Shown piece by piece: positions 51,920-61,498 of a stretch of DNA of 64,000 nt. Under the pieces are notes generated by a model. It was not told where the DNA came from and ran no database searches. It saw only the letters and a list, made by a program, of their open reading frames with translations. This stretch comes from Bradyrhizobium sp. WSM3983. Lineage in GTDB: Bacteria > Pseudomonadota > Alphaproteobacteria > Rhizobiales > Xanthobacteraceae. Position 1 is the first letter of the stretch. The number at the start of each line of letters is the position of its first letter. The stretch lies in the NCBI RefSeq assembly GCF_000473045.1, contig NZ_AXAY01000017.1, positions 1 to 64,000 of the forward strand, written 5' to 3'. The translations under genes and the position numbers were made by a program.

Positions 51920-53136
51920 GCCGATTCCTTGCAGGTGCGTTGACCTGTCGGGGGCACAGTGCGTCCTTAGTCGAGTTCTCGAAGGCTAAGTCGTTTGGGC
52001 AATCCCGCAGCTCAGTCAACAGGTGACATGCTTCCGTCATTTTGATCAATCACCATCGTTGGTAGTTGACCGGCGCGTAACGCATTCCACCTCCCGATAT
52101 AAAATAACCCACGCGTTTTCGGCTAACCGCCAAGTGCAGGATAGTGATCGTTGATTGGCGGTAAGTCGAAGAGCGCACGTGGTAGACGACCAGCAAACCT
52201 CATCAGCGCGCAGCTTCCTGCGTTGCTCGATCTGGCTAAATCTTGGGCTCTTGACTTCGCTCATGGTGTGGCAAGGCCTGGTCTATGCAATCTGGTGGAC
52301 GTGTTTCTATCCCTGGTGAACGCAGCGATCGTTGATTGTAGTATGTGCTTCGCTCTCGCACATCTGTAGCGAGCAAAGACATCTCCAGCCGCGTCGTTCG
52401 ATATCCACCAATGTCTCAGCTGCTGCAATCGGTGGTGTCCCATTTCCGACGTAGGTCGCGCTTGCTTCAATCGCATGATGCGCCGCAATGGCTCGTCGAG
52501 TTTCTCAAGCGCTTGTTTCTGCGCGGAGTTCGGCGAGTGCCGCGACTGGTACGAGACTTGCTGTTCTCATCCCAGGTCCTCTGAAGTGATAGAGGACCGG
52601 GTGCGCGGTATCGTCTCCGTCAAGCAGGTTGTCGGCTCCTCGCAGATCTGCGTGCGCTCGTAACCTATAGCCCGTAGACCAGAAGGAAGCGGACCATTAC
52701 CAGCCTTATCCCAACCGGAATTCCTGCGTGGTGCAGTTCGTCCAAAAGGCGCCGACTGATCCCCACGATCATATCGAATGCTGCAATGATCCTCGACGTC
52801 GCGCATATTGGCACTCGAAGCCACATAACCGGCCGCTGGTATTACGTGACGCGCTTTCGCGCGGGGCGGGGTTGCGCGACTGGATTTCAGCCAAGTGCAG
52901 CACAAGGTTCAACTGCAGGAGCCGGGCAAACGCCGCGCAGATCGGCCGCATCTGGTGCCGGCGAACAACTCGGAAAGACAGGGGCTTTTCGAAAGGATGA
53001 TGGGTGAGCAAAAACTGAAGCGCGTCGCTCTATTGTGATGATTTGCTGAGGCGCCTCGAGCATGAATATCAGGTGGGTTGCAGCTGCGCTAGCGCCAGGC
53101 GCCGAACCCGGAGAGCATCGATAAGAACTGGTACGG
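51920..53136. other. Gene-poor region upstream of pepM and of the peroxidase gene
   Basis: About 1.2 kb between divergently oriented genes. Short conflicting frames on both strands; none has a recognisable motif. It must contain the pepM promoter (near 51920-52050) and the peroxidase promoter (near 53040-53136). No copy of the ATTATTCGATG site was seen here. Confidence 0.5.
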
Positions 53137-54219
53137 ATGATATTTGTTAGAAAGAGGTCCGCGATCCTGGGATTCCACCTCATACGCAAGTTATGTGTTG
53201 CGGCCATTGCGAGTCTGGTCTCGCCGCAAGCTGGCGCAGAAGATGATTTGATGAAGGCTGCTAGGGGGACGTTCAAGTCGATCCCCTCGGTGGTTCCTGC
53301 GGTGAAGGACAACCCGGTCACCCACGAAAAGGTCGAACTCGGCAAGATACTGTTCTTCGATCCGCGAATGTCGGCTAGCGGGATCATTAGCTGCAATACT
53401 TGTCACAATCTAGGTACCGGCGGGGTGGATGCGGGTCCGACGTCGATCGGTCACGGCTGGCAACTGGGGTCACGCCGGGCCCCAACCGTCTATAACGCGG
53501 TCTTCAATGTGGCGCAGTTCTGGGATGGGCGGGCGCCGGATCTCAAGGCGCAAGCAAAGGGCCCAGTGCAGGCGAGTGTTGAAATGAACGCGACTCCCGA
53601 GCATGTGATCAACACGCTGACCTCGATGAGCGACTATGTGGTCATGTTCAAAAAGGCGTTTCCAAACGAGGCGTCGCCAGTCACCTTTGACAACTTCACC
53701 AGGGCGATTGAGGCCTTTGAGGCGATTCTCATTACGCCCGCAGCCCCTTTCGATCAGTACCTTGAAGGCGATCCAAATGCTCTCAGTGATCGGCAGAAAG
53801 CAGGATTGAAGCTATTCATGGAAACAGGATGCTCCTCCTGTCACAATGGAATCAACGTCGGCGGACAGGATTATTTTCCGTTTGGCGCGGTCGAAAGGCC
53901 AAGCACAAGCCTGCTTCCGGCCGCCGACAAAGGCCGATTCGCGGTCACAAAGGTGCCCAGCGACGAATACGTTTTTCGTGCGGCGCCGTTACGCAATGTC
54001 GCGTTGCGACCGCCATATTTCCATTCGGGTCAGGTTTGGAGCCTTAAGCAAGCTGTCGGCGTGATGGCTGAAGTTCAGCTTGGCGCCAAGCTTAGCGAAA
54101 AGGAAGAGAACGATATTGTCGCATTTCTGAATTCGCTGACCGGGCAGCTGCCCAAGATCGAGTATCCGATACTGCCGACGCGAACCGACACCACGCCACT
54201 GCCGTCTACTGGAAAATAG
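53137..54219 (+). CDS. Diheme cytochrome c peroxidase / MauG family protein
   Basis: 360 residues with a signal peptide (RKLCVAAIASLVSPQAGAED). Two heme c motifs, CNTCH at 86-90 and CSSCH at 232-236, in the two-domain arrangement of bacterial cytochrome c peroxidases, with FWDGRAPDLKAQAKGPVQ and LRNVALRPPYFHSG as conserved family segments. It would reduce periplasmic hydrogen peroxide with electrons from a c-type cytochrome or similar carrier. It stands alone upstream of the avidin gene; the triheme cytochrome and HiPIP 10 kb away could be partners. MauG-type cofactor maturation is an alternative but no target is nearby. Confidence 0.9.
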   Translation: MIFVRKRSAILGFHLIRKLCVAAIASLVSPQAGAEDDLMKAARGTFKSIPSVVPAVKDNPVTHEKVELGKILFFDPRMSASGIISCNTCHNLGTGGVDAGPTSIGHGWQLGSRRAPTVYNAVFNVAQFWDGRAPDLKAQAKGPVQASVEMNATPEHVINTLTSMSDYVVMFKKAFPNEASPVTFDNFTRAIEAFEAILITPAAPFDQYLEGDPNALSDRQKAGLKLFMETGCSSCHNGINVGGQDYFPFGAVERPSTSLLPAADKGRFAVTKVPSDEYVFRAAPLRNVALRPPYFHSGQVWSLKQAVGVMAEVQLGAKLSEKEENDIVAFLNSLTGQLPKIEYPILPTRTDTTPLPSTGK

Positions 54220-54561
54220 CATGTTTCACTCTGTAGCGGCGTGTTCTCGTTGGATCAAAAGATGGCGCAGGCAATCAGGCGTCAGCCAGCGGCCAAGTGC
54301 CGCTAAGCACCACGATCTCTTTCAACCAGGGAAAGATCTTCAGCCCGGTCCTTGCTACATATGGGGCAGACCCATGCGTCGGCGCCGATCCACATCTTGG
54401 AAGAAGTTGTCCCGCGCCGCGCCGAGTGAAAAGCACGATGCCCAAACTAAACGGTATATCGACGTAGACAACTATTAAGTGTTGCAATATAAAAACACAC
54501 GTATCGATTGCGAATTTTCAAAGAGAGGTTTATATGCAGAGCGCTACCTTTCTGGAGCGAC
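54220..54561. other. Intergenic region before the avidin gene
   Basis: About 340 bases without a supported gene. AT-rich from 54465 to 54530 (TTAAGTGTTGCAATATAAAA), suggesting the avidin promoter lies there. Confidence 0.45.
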
Positions 54562-55080
54562 ATGGAGTCGGCGATGCGCCAAGAAAATGGGAAACTGACA
54601 AGATGGATGGCTTTGGCTGGCCTTGGGCTGCTATTGGCGGCACCCGCACGGGCGCAGCCCATCTGGACGTGGAACAACCAATACGGCTCGGTTCTGGCGG
54701 TCAACAGCTACGACCAGAGCACGGGCGCCATTTCCGGCACCTATACGAATAACGCGACGAATAGCTGCGACGAAGGCGCCCCTCAGGCGATGACAGGCTG
54801 GCTGGCCCAAACCAATAGCGGCACAGCGATCAGCTTTACAGTCAACTTCGGGGGCTGCGGCTCAACGACCGTGTGGACGGGACAGCTCAATGTCGCATCG
54901 GGTTTTCAAGTGCTTTGGATCCTTTCGCTCGCCGAGCCCGTGGTATGGAATGGGATCAGTGCCGGCGCCGACACTTTCACGTTCGGCAGCGGCGACAAGT
55001 CGAAATTGATATCCGCTGGTCAAGGGACGACCAAGGACGGGCCGGGCGAGAAACTCTCCAACACGAAAAACCGCAAATAG
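54562..55080 (+). CDS. Secreted avidin-family biotin-binding protein (bradavidin-like)
   Basis: 172 residues from an ATG preceded by GGAG; a signal peptide (WMALAGLGLLLAAPARAQ) gives a mature chain of about 140 residues. The eight-stranded avidin barrel is recognised by WTWNNQYGS, GTYTNN, TGWLA (W80), TTVWTGQL (W105) and VVWNGISAGADTF (W129, D137), placing the biotin-contacting Asn, Ser, Tyr, Trp and Asp residues as in bradavidin and streptavidin. Two cysteines (C69, C99) could form the disulfide of bradavidin. The tail GEKLSNTK matches the bradavidin C-terminal segment known to occupy the biotin site of a neighbouring subunit. The protein would bind free biotin outside the cytoplasm. A biotin-dependent carboxylase operon lies 5 kb downstream. 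Confidence 0.92.
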   Translation: MESAMRQENGKLTRWMALAGLGLLLAAPARAQPIWTWNNQYGSVLAVNSYDQSTGAISGTYTNNATNSCDEGAPQAMTGWLAQTNSGTAISFTVNFGGCGSTTVWTGQLNVASGFQVLWILSLAEPVVWNGISAGADTFTFGSGDKSKLISAGQGTTKDGPGEKLSNTKNRK

Positions 55081-55091
55081 CACGACCTTTC

Positions 55092-55118
55092 GCGTGACGA
55101 CGTTCAGCGTCGTCACGC
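55092..55118 (+). terminator. Strong stem-loop after the avidin gene
   Basis: GCGTGACGACG, loop TTCAG, CGTCGTCACGC: an 11-base-pair perfect stem beginning 12 bases after the avidin stop. No T-run follows, so it may be a terminator needing other factors or an mRNA-stabilising hairpin. Confidence 0.65.
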
Positions 55119-55739
55119 TGACACTAGCAAATGAAGTCACTCTTGCGCTGGCGCCGCTGCACTCACCGAAGACTTGACAAAGAGCCGCCTGAGACATTCG
55201 CCAGTGCTTTCGAGGAGGAGCCAAATCAAGCATGCTGCCATTTGCTACATGGCTCAATCCGATTGCTTGCTGCGTTTCCACGTGACGGCGAGCAGAATCG
55301 CTGTATGCGAAAGATCAGCCAGCATCAAACAAACGAGTGCTCCTGGTGTTCTGGCACGTATATTCCTAGCAAAATATTTGTTGCATCTTTGTGCGCGAGT
55401 CTTCTCCACTTATAGTCGGCTTGGCTGCTTGTCCGTTCTTGGTCTGGACGCGGAAATGCAAGAACTGATGGGGATCCCCAAAGGCAATCGGGCACCCATC
55501 TCGCGGCGTTCTCGCAAATCATCCCCGAACGTGATCAACGCGCCTCCCCGAACTGAATGTCCTCGCTGCCGCCAATTGGCTTCTTAACGGAAGTGTGAGT
55601 TTCGCATCTGAAGCCATAATGCTCGAGGGCCGGTGAGAGAACCCTCCCAGCGTGGGACTGTCCAGCGTTGGGCTGCTCGGACCGGCTCACGGTTGCGAGC
55701 TCCGGCTGATCTCAGATCGATCGCCAAGGAGCCTATTCC
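55119..55739. other. No gene recognised
   Basis: About 620 bases between the avidin stem-loop and the convergent P450 gene, with only short frames lacking motifs. Confidence 0.5.
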
Positions 55740-56981
55740 TTAAGCCACTATCTGCACTGGGAGGGCGGAATAGCCGTGCACGAAGTTAGATGCGACGCGT
55801 TCCGGCTCGCCGACAATCTTGATGTCGAGGCGCCTATTCAGCATTTCCTCCCAAAGGATCTTCAGCTGCAGTTCCGCAAGGTGTCTTCCGACGCAGCGGT
55901 GGATACCGAACCCGAACGAGAGATGTTGCCGTGGGTTCTTCCGATCGATGATGAAGCTGTCGGCCTGGTTGATGGCCTCATCGTCCCGATTGCCGGAAAT
56001 GTACCACATGACAACCTTATCGCCTCGTCGGATTTGCTTGTTGCCTATCACGACATCGACCACGGCAGTACGGCGCATGTGTGCGATCGGCGTCTGGTAG
56101 CGTATGATCTCGGAGACGGCGCTCGACACCAGCCGAGGGGTCTCGCGTAGCTTCCTCAGCTCGGACGGATTCTGGTTCATGAACAATACGCTTCCAGTCA
56201 TTGAATTGCGCGTGGTGTCGTTCCCGCCCACGATCAGGAGGATGAGGTTTCCCAGGAACTCGCGTGGCTCCATATTCCGGGTCGCTGCTGAGTGCGCCAT
56301 CATCGAAATCAAGTCGGCGCGGGGCTCCGCATTTTTGCGCTCGTTCCAAAGTCTTGTGAAATAGTCCAGACACCCGGACAGGACTGCACGTCGCTTCTCC
56401 CAGGTGTCGATCTCGTGGCCAGTTCGCGGAGTTGTGGCGGCGACGTCGGACCAATAGGTCAGCAGCCGCCGATCCTCAAACGGAAAATCAAACAGCGTAG
56501 CCAACATTTGCGTCGTCAACTCGATCGAGACCTTGTCGACCCAGTCGAAGGATTCATCGCGTGGCAAGCCGTCCAAAATGGCCTTGACCCGCCGACGGAT
56601 CAAGCCCTCGAGCTTGGCCAGATTCTCCGGCGCCACTATCGGACTGATCGTGTTGCGCTGCTCGCCATGTTTCGGAGGGCTCATCTTAATGAAGCTCGGC
56701 GTCCAATACTGCTCCGGCAAGTCGACGATCGTGACGCCCTGCTCCGACGAGAACACTTCGTGAAGCATGTCTACTGCAATGATGTCGTGGAATTTTGTTA
56801 TGGACCAATATGGACCGTAGGGGCTATCTCTACAGTAGTGGATGGGATCCTCCCTTCGTAACCGCTCGAAGTAAGGCCATATGCTATCATCCTGAAAGCG
56901 CTTGACCTCGCTGACATCCAGATCGCTCAGAAGAACATCGTTTGCCCCCTCGCGCGCGTGACCTGCCAATATTGTATTCAT
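55740..56981 (-). CDS. Cytochrome P450, CYP153-like
   Basis: 413 residues, start preceded by GGAGGG. I-helix oxygen-binding motif LLIVGGNDTTRNSMTGSVLF near residue 240, E-x-x-R in SEIIRYQ, and the heme-cysteine loop SFGFGIHRCVGRHLAELQLK (C363). The combination IVGGNDTTRNSMTG and FGFGIHRC.G..LAELQL.ILWEE is characteristic of the CYP153 family, soluble alkane and fatty-acid omega-hydroxylases, although CYP125-like sterol hydroxylases are a near alternative. It needs a ferredoxin and reductase; none is adjacent. The carboxylase operon and the start-of-window acyl-CoA genes could process the product, but linkage is not shown. Confidence 0.88.
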   Translation of the reverse strand: MNTILAGHAREGANDVLLSDLDVSEVKRFQDDSIWPYFERLRREDPIHYCRDSPYGPYWSITKFHDIIAVDMLHEVFSSEQGVTIVDLPEQYWTPSFIKMSPPKHGEQRNTISPIVAPENLAKLEGLIRRRVKAILDGLPRDESFDWVDKVSIELTTQMLATLFDFPFEDRRLLTYWSDVAATTPRTGHEIDTWEKRRAVLSGCLDYFTRLWNERKNAEPRADLISMMAHSAATRNMEPREFLGNLILLIVGGNDTTRNSMTGSVLFMNQNPSELRKLRETPRLVSSAVSEIIRYQTPIAHMRRTAVVDVVIGNKQIRRGDKVVMWYISGNRDDEAINQADSFIIDRKNPRQHLSFGFGIHRCVGRHLAELQLKILWEEMLNRRLDIKIVGEPERVASNFVHGYSALPVQIVA

Positions 56982-57379
56982 GATCGCCCTCCGGCCTTAA
57001 CCTCTTATCTTGCTTTCGCTCGCCTGGCCGAATCGCCACGACGGCTCTGAGAGCTTCGCGCGATTTGTGAATGGACCGACCCCTCGTTTCCCGTCCGCTG
57101 CGGCGCTTTCGGTTGCGAGCGATTGATCGGTTTGAATGGTCGAACAATATCGCAAGCCGGAGCGCGGCTCCCCTATCATGATTGAGAGGAGCGCGAGCTT
57201 GCGTTCACTGATATAATCGTTTCTTCGCACAACCGCTCAGCTGGTTGCGGCGTCATGGCGAGCCATCGCTGAGTTCTGATGACGGCTTGGCCGGTCAGGG
57301 CTAGCGGCTGTGCGCTGACTGAACTCGATCTCGTCGCTGAATGTCAGACCGAGAACGAGTTTGGCAAGTGGTTGTGGCC
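56982..57379. other. No gene recognised
   Basis: About 400 bases upstream of the P450 gene, with no supported gene; should hold its promoter. Confidence 0.45.
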
Positions 57380-57660
57380 GCCGAGACGATGCCAGCTTTA
57401 CTGTGCGACCGATCGATCTGCCGGAGTTCTTGGCCGGGCTCGCTCCGTGCCCGACCGGTATCGAGGCGTGCGCGATTGCGCATCATTGGGCGCTCTCATT
57501 GATAGCGCTCGGCCACGAGCCACCGGCTTGTGCCGCCGAGCTACGTCAAGCCTACCTCTAGCGCGGCAAGAACGACGCGGCCGATGCGGAAGCAATCTGC
57601 GAGGCGGTGAGGCGACCGACCATGCGCTTCGTGCCGGTGAAGAGCGAAGAGCAGAACCTT
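57380..57660 (+). mobile_element. IS110/IS1111-family transposase remnant
   Basis: Plus-strand frames read IDLPEFLAGLAPCPTGIEAC AIAHHWALSLIALGHEP (split here) and, after a frame change, YVKPTS..KNDAADAEAICEAVRRPTMR and FVPVKSEEQ. This is the DEDD-domain start of IS110-type transposases. A stop and frameshifts inactivate it. Confidence 0.75.
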
Positions 57661-57782
57661 TTCCCTCTTGGCAGTGGACTTCCACCACCTGCTCCTTGCC
57701 GGTTTCCCGGCGCACCAATTGGAGTGCTAGATCTGACTGAGGCGCAGAGGCATCCGGAGTCAAATGCTTGTTAGAAATGAAA

Positions 57783-58508
57783 CTACCGATACGCGCCCTT
57801 GCCGACGAGCGAAATGATGTCATCGAGCGTCGTCATGACAGCCACCGATTCTTCTCTTGGCAACGAGGCGTCACGGCAAAACCAGACTGCTCGGCATCCC
57901 GCGCCGCGTGCGCCCAGAACATCCGAGCGAAAGCTATCACCTACCATTATGACCCTGTCTGGCGCCTCACGCAAAAAGTTTAGACAGGCTTCAAAGGCGG
58001 CTTGGCTGGGCTTGCGATAACCGCAATCGCCGCAGAACATGACAAGATCGCAGTTGCGGCTGACATTTGTATGCCGAGCTACCTCGGCTCGCCACAACCT
58101 ATGGCTCGTTCCCCAAGGCGTATTAGACAAGATCGCCGTCCGGTAGCCCATACGGCGAACTGTAGCAATGACTTTCTCCGCTTGTGGCATGAGCTGGCCA
58201 CTAGCAAAGATTCTTTTGCAGAGGCGCAGCTCGAGTAGGGTTGCATCCGCGTCATCAATGTCGGGGGCCAGTACGCATCTGAACCGGTCGGCGAAAGAAA
58301 CCACACGACAATCCTCGCGTTCTCTGTTCAGCGCCTGCAATGTTGCGCTAGCGATGGATCTCGGCGCTGTAACAGTAGCCAAATCTGTAAAGCTGGACGG
58401 ATCGGTGAGGAAATCATGCAAAAACTCAACCTGTTCGGCCTCGGTCCGTAATGGATAGTCGCAAAGGGTGTTACCCCAGTCAAAGATGATGGCTACAGGC
58501 TTTCTCAT
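57783..58508 (-). CDS. HAD-superfamily hydrolase
   Basis: 241 residues from the ATG two codons after an alternative GTG. Motif I is FDWGNTLCDYP (nucleophile Asp with Gly in place of the second Asp), motif II LSNTPW, lysine in CGYRKPSQAAF and motif IV MVGDSFRSDVLGAR. The cap is helical as in subfamily IA (COG1011). Loss of the second aspartate of motif I is seen in dehalogenases and phosphonatases but also in many uncharacterised members. It starts two bases after the SAICAR-synthetase-like gene stop, so the two are coupled. The substrate is unknown. Confidence 0.8.
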   Translation of the reverse strand: MRKPVAIIFDWGNTLCDYPLRTEAEQVEFLHDFLTDPSSFTDLATVTAPRSIASATLQALNREREDCRVVSFADRFRCVLAPDIDDADATLLELRLCKRIFASGQLMPQAEKVIATVRRMGYRTAILSNTPWGTSHRLWRAEVARHTNVSRNCDLVMFCGDCGYRKPSQAAFEACLNFLREAPDRVIMVGDSFRSDVLGARGAGCRAVWFCRDASLPREESVAVMTTLDDIISLVGKGAYR

Positions 58509-58510
58509 CT

Positions 58511-59284
58511 TCACGGAAGCGCGTTAAGCCGATCTAGAAACGTTCGCCACTGGCGGAGAATAGTCTCTGGATCTTTGCCCTTACGCCAAAGGTCCTTATC
58601 TAAATCATTTGACGCGTGCTTGGCTCGCATGCAGTCTGGTGAGACCTCGCCAAATATCGCATCGCCTTCGGCGGTGATAAAAAAGCAAATATCGAGGAGT
58701 TCAATTTGGCACGATGCCAAGACCCTCGCCAGCGCCTCGAAGGCGAGCAAAGCCAAATGCCTGGCAGCATCCGTATCGATGAAGCGGTCCGCGAGCCAAT
58801 TCGGCATGCATTCGTCCCGATGTGGTAGTGGGTTGCGCCAGTCGAAGCGCACATAGGGTTCGTGTCGCTGATCGGGTCGGAGATATCCGCCATGACGCGT
58901 TGGGAAAGTCTCCAACCCGCGGTAAATATGTTTTGGTGTCCCGACATAGGCGGCTTTCACGATGACCTCGATAGGCGGAGCCGCAACTCGCCGACTGATG
59001 TAATAGTCTTCACCAACGTGAACGATCGTGGAAGGCACACCCTCAATCTCTAGCATCCGCCAAAGCCGCTCGCTGATGCGTAGACGTAACCGGTCGGTAC
59101 CCTCAACTGTGGCAGCGCGATTTGCGGAGTATGAAAACAACGTGGGCTTTAAACGCACGATGACGTTTTGATCATCGATAACGCGGATCACCTTCGATTC
59201 GCCCTCTATCAGCAAAGGCAAATCGTCGAACATGGAGCGCCAGTGGTCCGGATATGCAAACGCGGCTCGTTCAATAGGCTGCAT
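58511..59284 (-). CDS. SAICAR synthetase (PurC)-like ligase
   Basis: 257 residues; start chosen at the ATG with GGTGG eight bases upstream. Resembles PurC in fold order: GESKVIRVIDDQNVIVRLKP near the start (ATP-binding beta sheet), VEVIVKAAYVGTPKHIYRG-type central strand (here IEVIVKAAYVG), and the C-terminal LLDICFFITAEGDAIFGEVS then PDCMRAK, which matches the DEISPD.MR motif of SAICAR synthetases. It is not next to purine genes but pairs with a HAD hydrolase, suggesting recruitment to a specialised amide-forming step rather than purine synthesis. PurC paralogues of this type occur in some natural-product clusters. Function inferred, not certain. Confidence 0.7.
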   Translation of the reverse strand: MQPIERAAFAYPDHWRSMFDDLPLLIEGESKVIRVIDDQNVIVRLKPTLFSYSANRAATVEGTDRLRLRISERLWRMLEIEGVPSTIVHVGEDYYISRRVAAPPIEVIVKAAYVGTPKHIYRGLETFPTRHGGYLRPDQRHEPYVRFDWRNPLPHRDECMPNWLADRFIDTDAARHLALLAFEALARVLASCQIELLDICFFITAEGDAIFGEVSPDCMRAKHASNDLDKDLWRKGKDPETILRQWRTFLDRLNALP

Positions 59285-59889
59285 TGGGATTTCCACCTAT
59301 TCATTATGTTTCTGCGTAGAGGTACCAGTCCTGTCGTACGCACGGGGCGCTTCGTGTTCGTACAGCCCGAGGGCATCACGACGAAGGCTGTGAGTGACCG
59401 AGACCGCGCCGCAATCGTCCGGACGTACCGTTGCATACCGCCTCGTTCCGATTACAAACGGGGTGGCCCAACGTAGGGTATTGTCAGGCGCTGGATCCGC
59501 CCGACATCACCGATTGCTTGGTGATGCCCTTCCAACACGCAAATGACGTGCCGAACTGAAAACTGGCGCTTCTGCAAGCCCCTGAACAAGTATCATCAGG
59601 AGCGTTGAATCGTGCGTCGCGTCACATTGCGCGAACTGTCTCAAAACCGACAATCGGCACTGAATGATATCCGACAAGATTAGTTGGACTGTAACGAACT
59701 CCGATGTTGGATCTACGTACGTGGTTAGAAGGGCACACTTGTGCGTCTCCCAGCCGAAGGCTCGACGCCAAAATGCGCGCGAGCGAAGAGGTCCTTGGTA
59801 CCCTCAGCATGACCGGAACAGCCGCGCGTACGCATGCCGCCGCGCCGGGTTGAAAATTCAAGGCAGTTTCGAAGGCTCCGCTGCCTCCG
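59285..59889. other. No gene recognised
   Basis: About 600 bases between the PurC-like gene and the carboxyltransferase stop. Short frames on both strands lack motifs or ribosome sites. Confidence 0.5.
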
Positions 59890-61497
59890 TCACATTCGGA
59901 ATACGCCGTAATGCGGCGAGGTGATTGGGCTGTTGAGCGAGGCACTCAGAACGATTGCAAGCGCGTTTCTGGTATCGACGGGATCAAGGATGCCGTCATC
60001 CCACAATTCGGATGTCGCATAGTACGCGCTCGACCGCTGTCGATATTCGTCCAGAATCGGCTGCCGAATGGCTGCCAGCTCCTCCGTGGAGAGGTGCCCA
60101 TCGTGCCGGGCCAGCTGTCTTGCCTTGACGTGTGTGAGGACGCCCGCTGCCTGCTCGGCGCCCATCGCCGAAATCTGAGACTGCGGCCAAGTAAACACAA
60201 AACGCGGATCGAAAGCCCGTCCCGCCATAGCGTAGGTTCCCGCTCCATGGGAGGCGTTACAGACGATCGTGAATTTTGGCACAGATGCCCCGGAAACGGC
60301 CATGATCAGCTTTGCGCCGTCCTTGGTTATGCCACGCCGTTCGTAGTCGCGGCCGACCATAAAGCCGGTCGTATTCTGCAAGAAGAGGAGAGGCGTTCGA
60401 GACTTGTCGCACAATTGGATGAAGTGAGCGCCTTTCAGTGCGCTTTCGCTCAACAGCACACCGTTGTTTGCGAGAATACCAATCTGATAGCCATGCAGAC
60501 GCGCGAAGCCGCACACAAGGGTCTCGCCATAACGTGGCTTATGTTCGTGGAACCGGCTGCCATCAACCAGGCGCGCGATGATCTCCCGCATATCGAATTG
60601 CGTCCGGGGATCCCTCGGAATAATGCCGTACAATTCGGACGCACTATAGGCGGGAGGCTCCGGAGCGGCTTGGTTGATCGAGGCTTTTACAGGATCGTTG
60701 AAGCGAGCGACGATGTCTCGCGCAATTGCAATCGCATGCAGCTCCGAACTTGCAACGTAGTCGCTCGTCCCCGATACGCTGGTATGCATTTGAGCGCCGC
60801 CAAGTTCTTCGGCGGAAATCTCTGCGCCGGTGGCAGCTTTGACGACCGGGGGACCGCCCAGAAAAATCGCTCCCGTGCCCTCAACGATGATGTTGTAGTC
60901 GCTAAGCGCCGGGACGAATGCGCCGCCGGCGCTGCAATGGCCCATGGCTATACCGACCTGCGGTACTCCCATCTTTGAGAGAATGGATTGGTTGCGAAGG
61001 ATTCGACCCGCATGATAGCGATCCGCGAAGAACTCCGCCTGCAGGGGCAAGAAGCCGCCGGCACAGTCACACAAGTGAACGACCGGCAGACGATTCTCGA
61101 TCGCGATGTCCAAGGCCCTCACGATCTTCTTGACCGATAGCGGATACCATGCCCCGCCCTTGACGCTAGCGTCATCTGCGTGAATGACGACCTCTCGACC
61201 CGCGACAATGCCGATCCCAACGACCTGAGCGGCTCCGGGCACCTCACCGTCATAGGCTTTGTTAGCGGCCAGTGTCGAAAGCTCGAGGAACGGAGTGTCT
61301 GGATCAAGCAAAGCCTCGATCCGATCACGCACAAACAGCTTGTTTTGCCGCTTGAGACGCTCAAGATCCCGTACCGGGCGCTCGAAGCGGGCGGCATGCT
61401 GGCGCTCCTCCAATTCGGTTGCAAGTCGCTTGTTATGAAGTTCGTTGAGCCGAAAGTCTTCCGACCTGACATCCACCTGAGACGAGAGCTGCTGCAT
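59890..61497 (-). CDS. Biotin-dependent acyl-CoA carboxylase, carboxyltransferase subunit (MccB/AtuC type)
   Basis: 535 residues, the usual length for methylcrotonyl- or geranyl-CoA carboxylase beta subunits. Start is the ATG one base after the carrier-protein stop. Family segments: GGAWYPLSVKKIVRALDIA, CDCAGGFLPLQAEFFADR, GAIFLGGPPVVKAATG, AEELGGAQMHTSVSG (acyl-CoA site) and, in the C-terminal half, NNGVLLSESALKGAHFIQLC, LLFLQNTTGFMVGRDYE. It transfers CO2 from biotin to a branched acyl-CoA. GGPPVVKAATGAEISAEELG is typical of enzymes for methylcrotonyl, geranyl or isohexenylglutaconyl groups rather than acetyl or propionyl. No HMG-CoA lyase or isovaleryl-CoA dehydrogenase gene is in this operon. 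Confidence 0.88.
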   Translation of the reverse strand: MQQLSSQVDVRSEDFRLNELHNKRLATELEERQHAARFERPVRDLERLKRQNKLFVRDRIEALLDPDTPFLELSTLAANKAYDGEVPGAAQVVGIGIVAGREVVIHADDASVKGGAWYPLSVKKIVRALDIAIENRLPVVHLCDCAGGFLPLQAEFFADRYHAGRILRNQSILSKMGVPQVGIAMGHCSAGGAFVPALSDYNIIVEGTGAIFLGGPPVVKAATGAEISAEELGGAQMHTSVSGTSDYVASSELHAIAIARDIVARFNDPVKASINQAAPEPPAYSASELYGIIPRDPRTQFDMREIIARLVDGSRFHEHKPRYGETLVCGFARLHGYQIGILANNGVLLSESALKGAHFIQLCDKSRTPLLFLQNTTGFMVGRDYERRGITKDGAKLIMAVSGASVPKFTIVCNASHGAGTYAMAGRAFDPRFVFTWPQSQISAMGAEQAAGVLTHVKARQLARHDGHLSTEELAAIRQPILDEYRQRSSAYYATSELWDDGILDPVDTRNALAIVLSASLNSPITSPHYGVFRM

Positions 61498-61498
61498 T

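Noticed and set aside
52261..52905. Short frames on both strands upstream of the peroxidase gene
   Set aside because: No motif or consistent coding pattern; possible IS debris but no family could be supported.
59911..60978. 355-codon plus-strand frame over the carboxyltransferase gene
   Set aside because: Antisense to a gene with unmistakable carboxyltransferase motifs and operon context.
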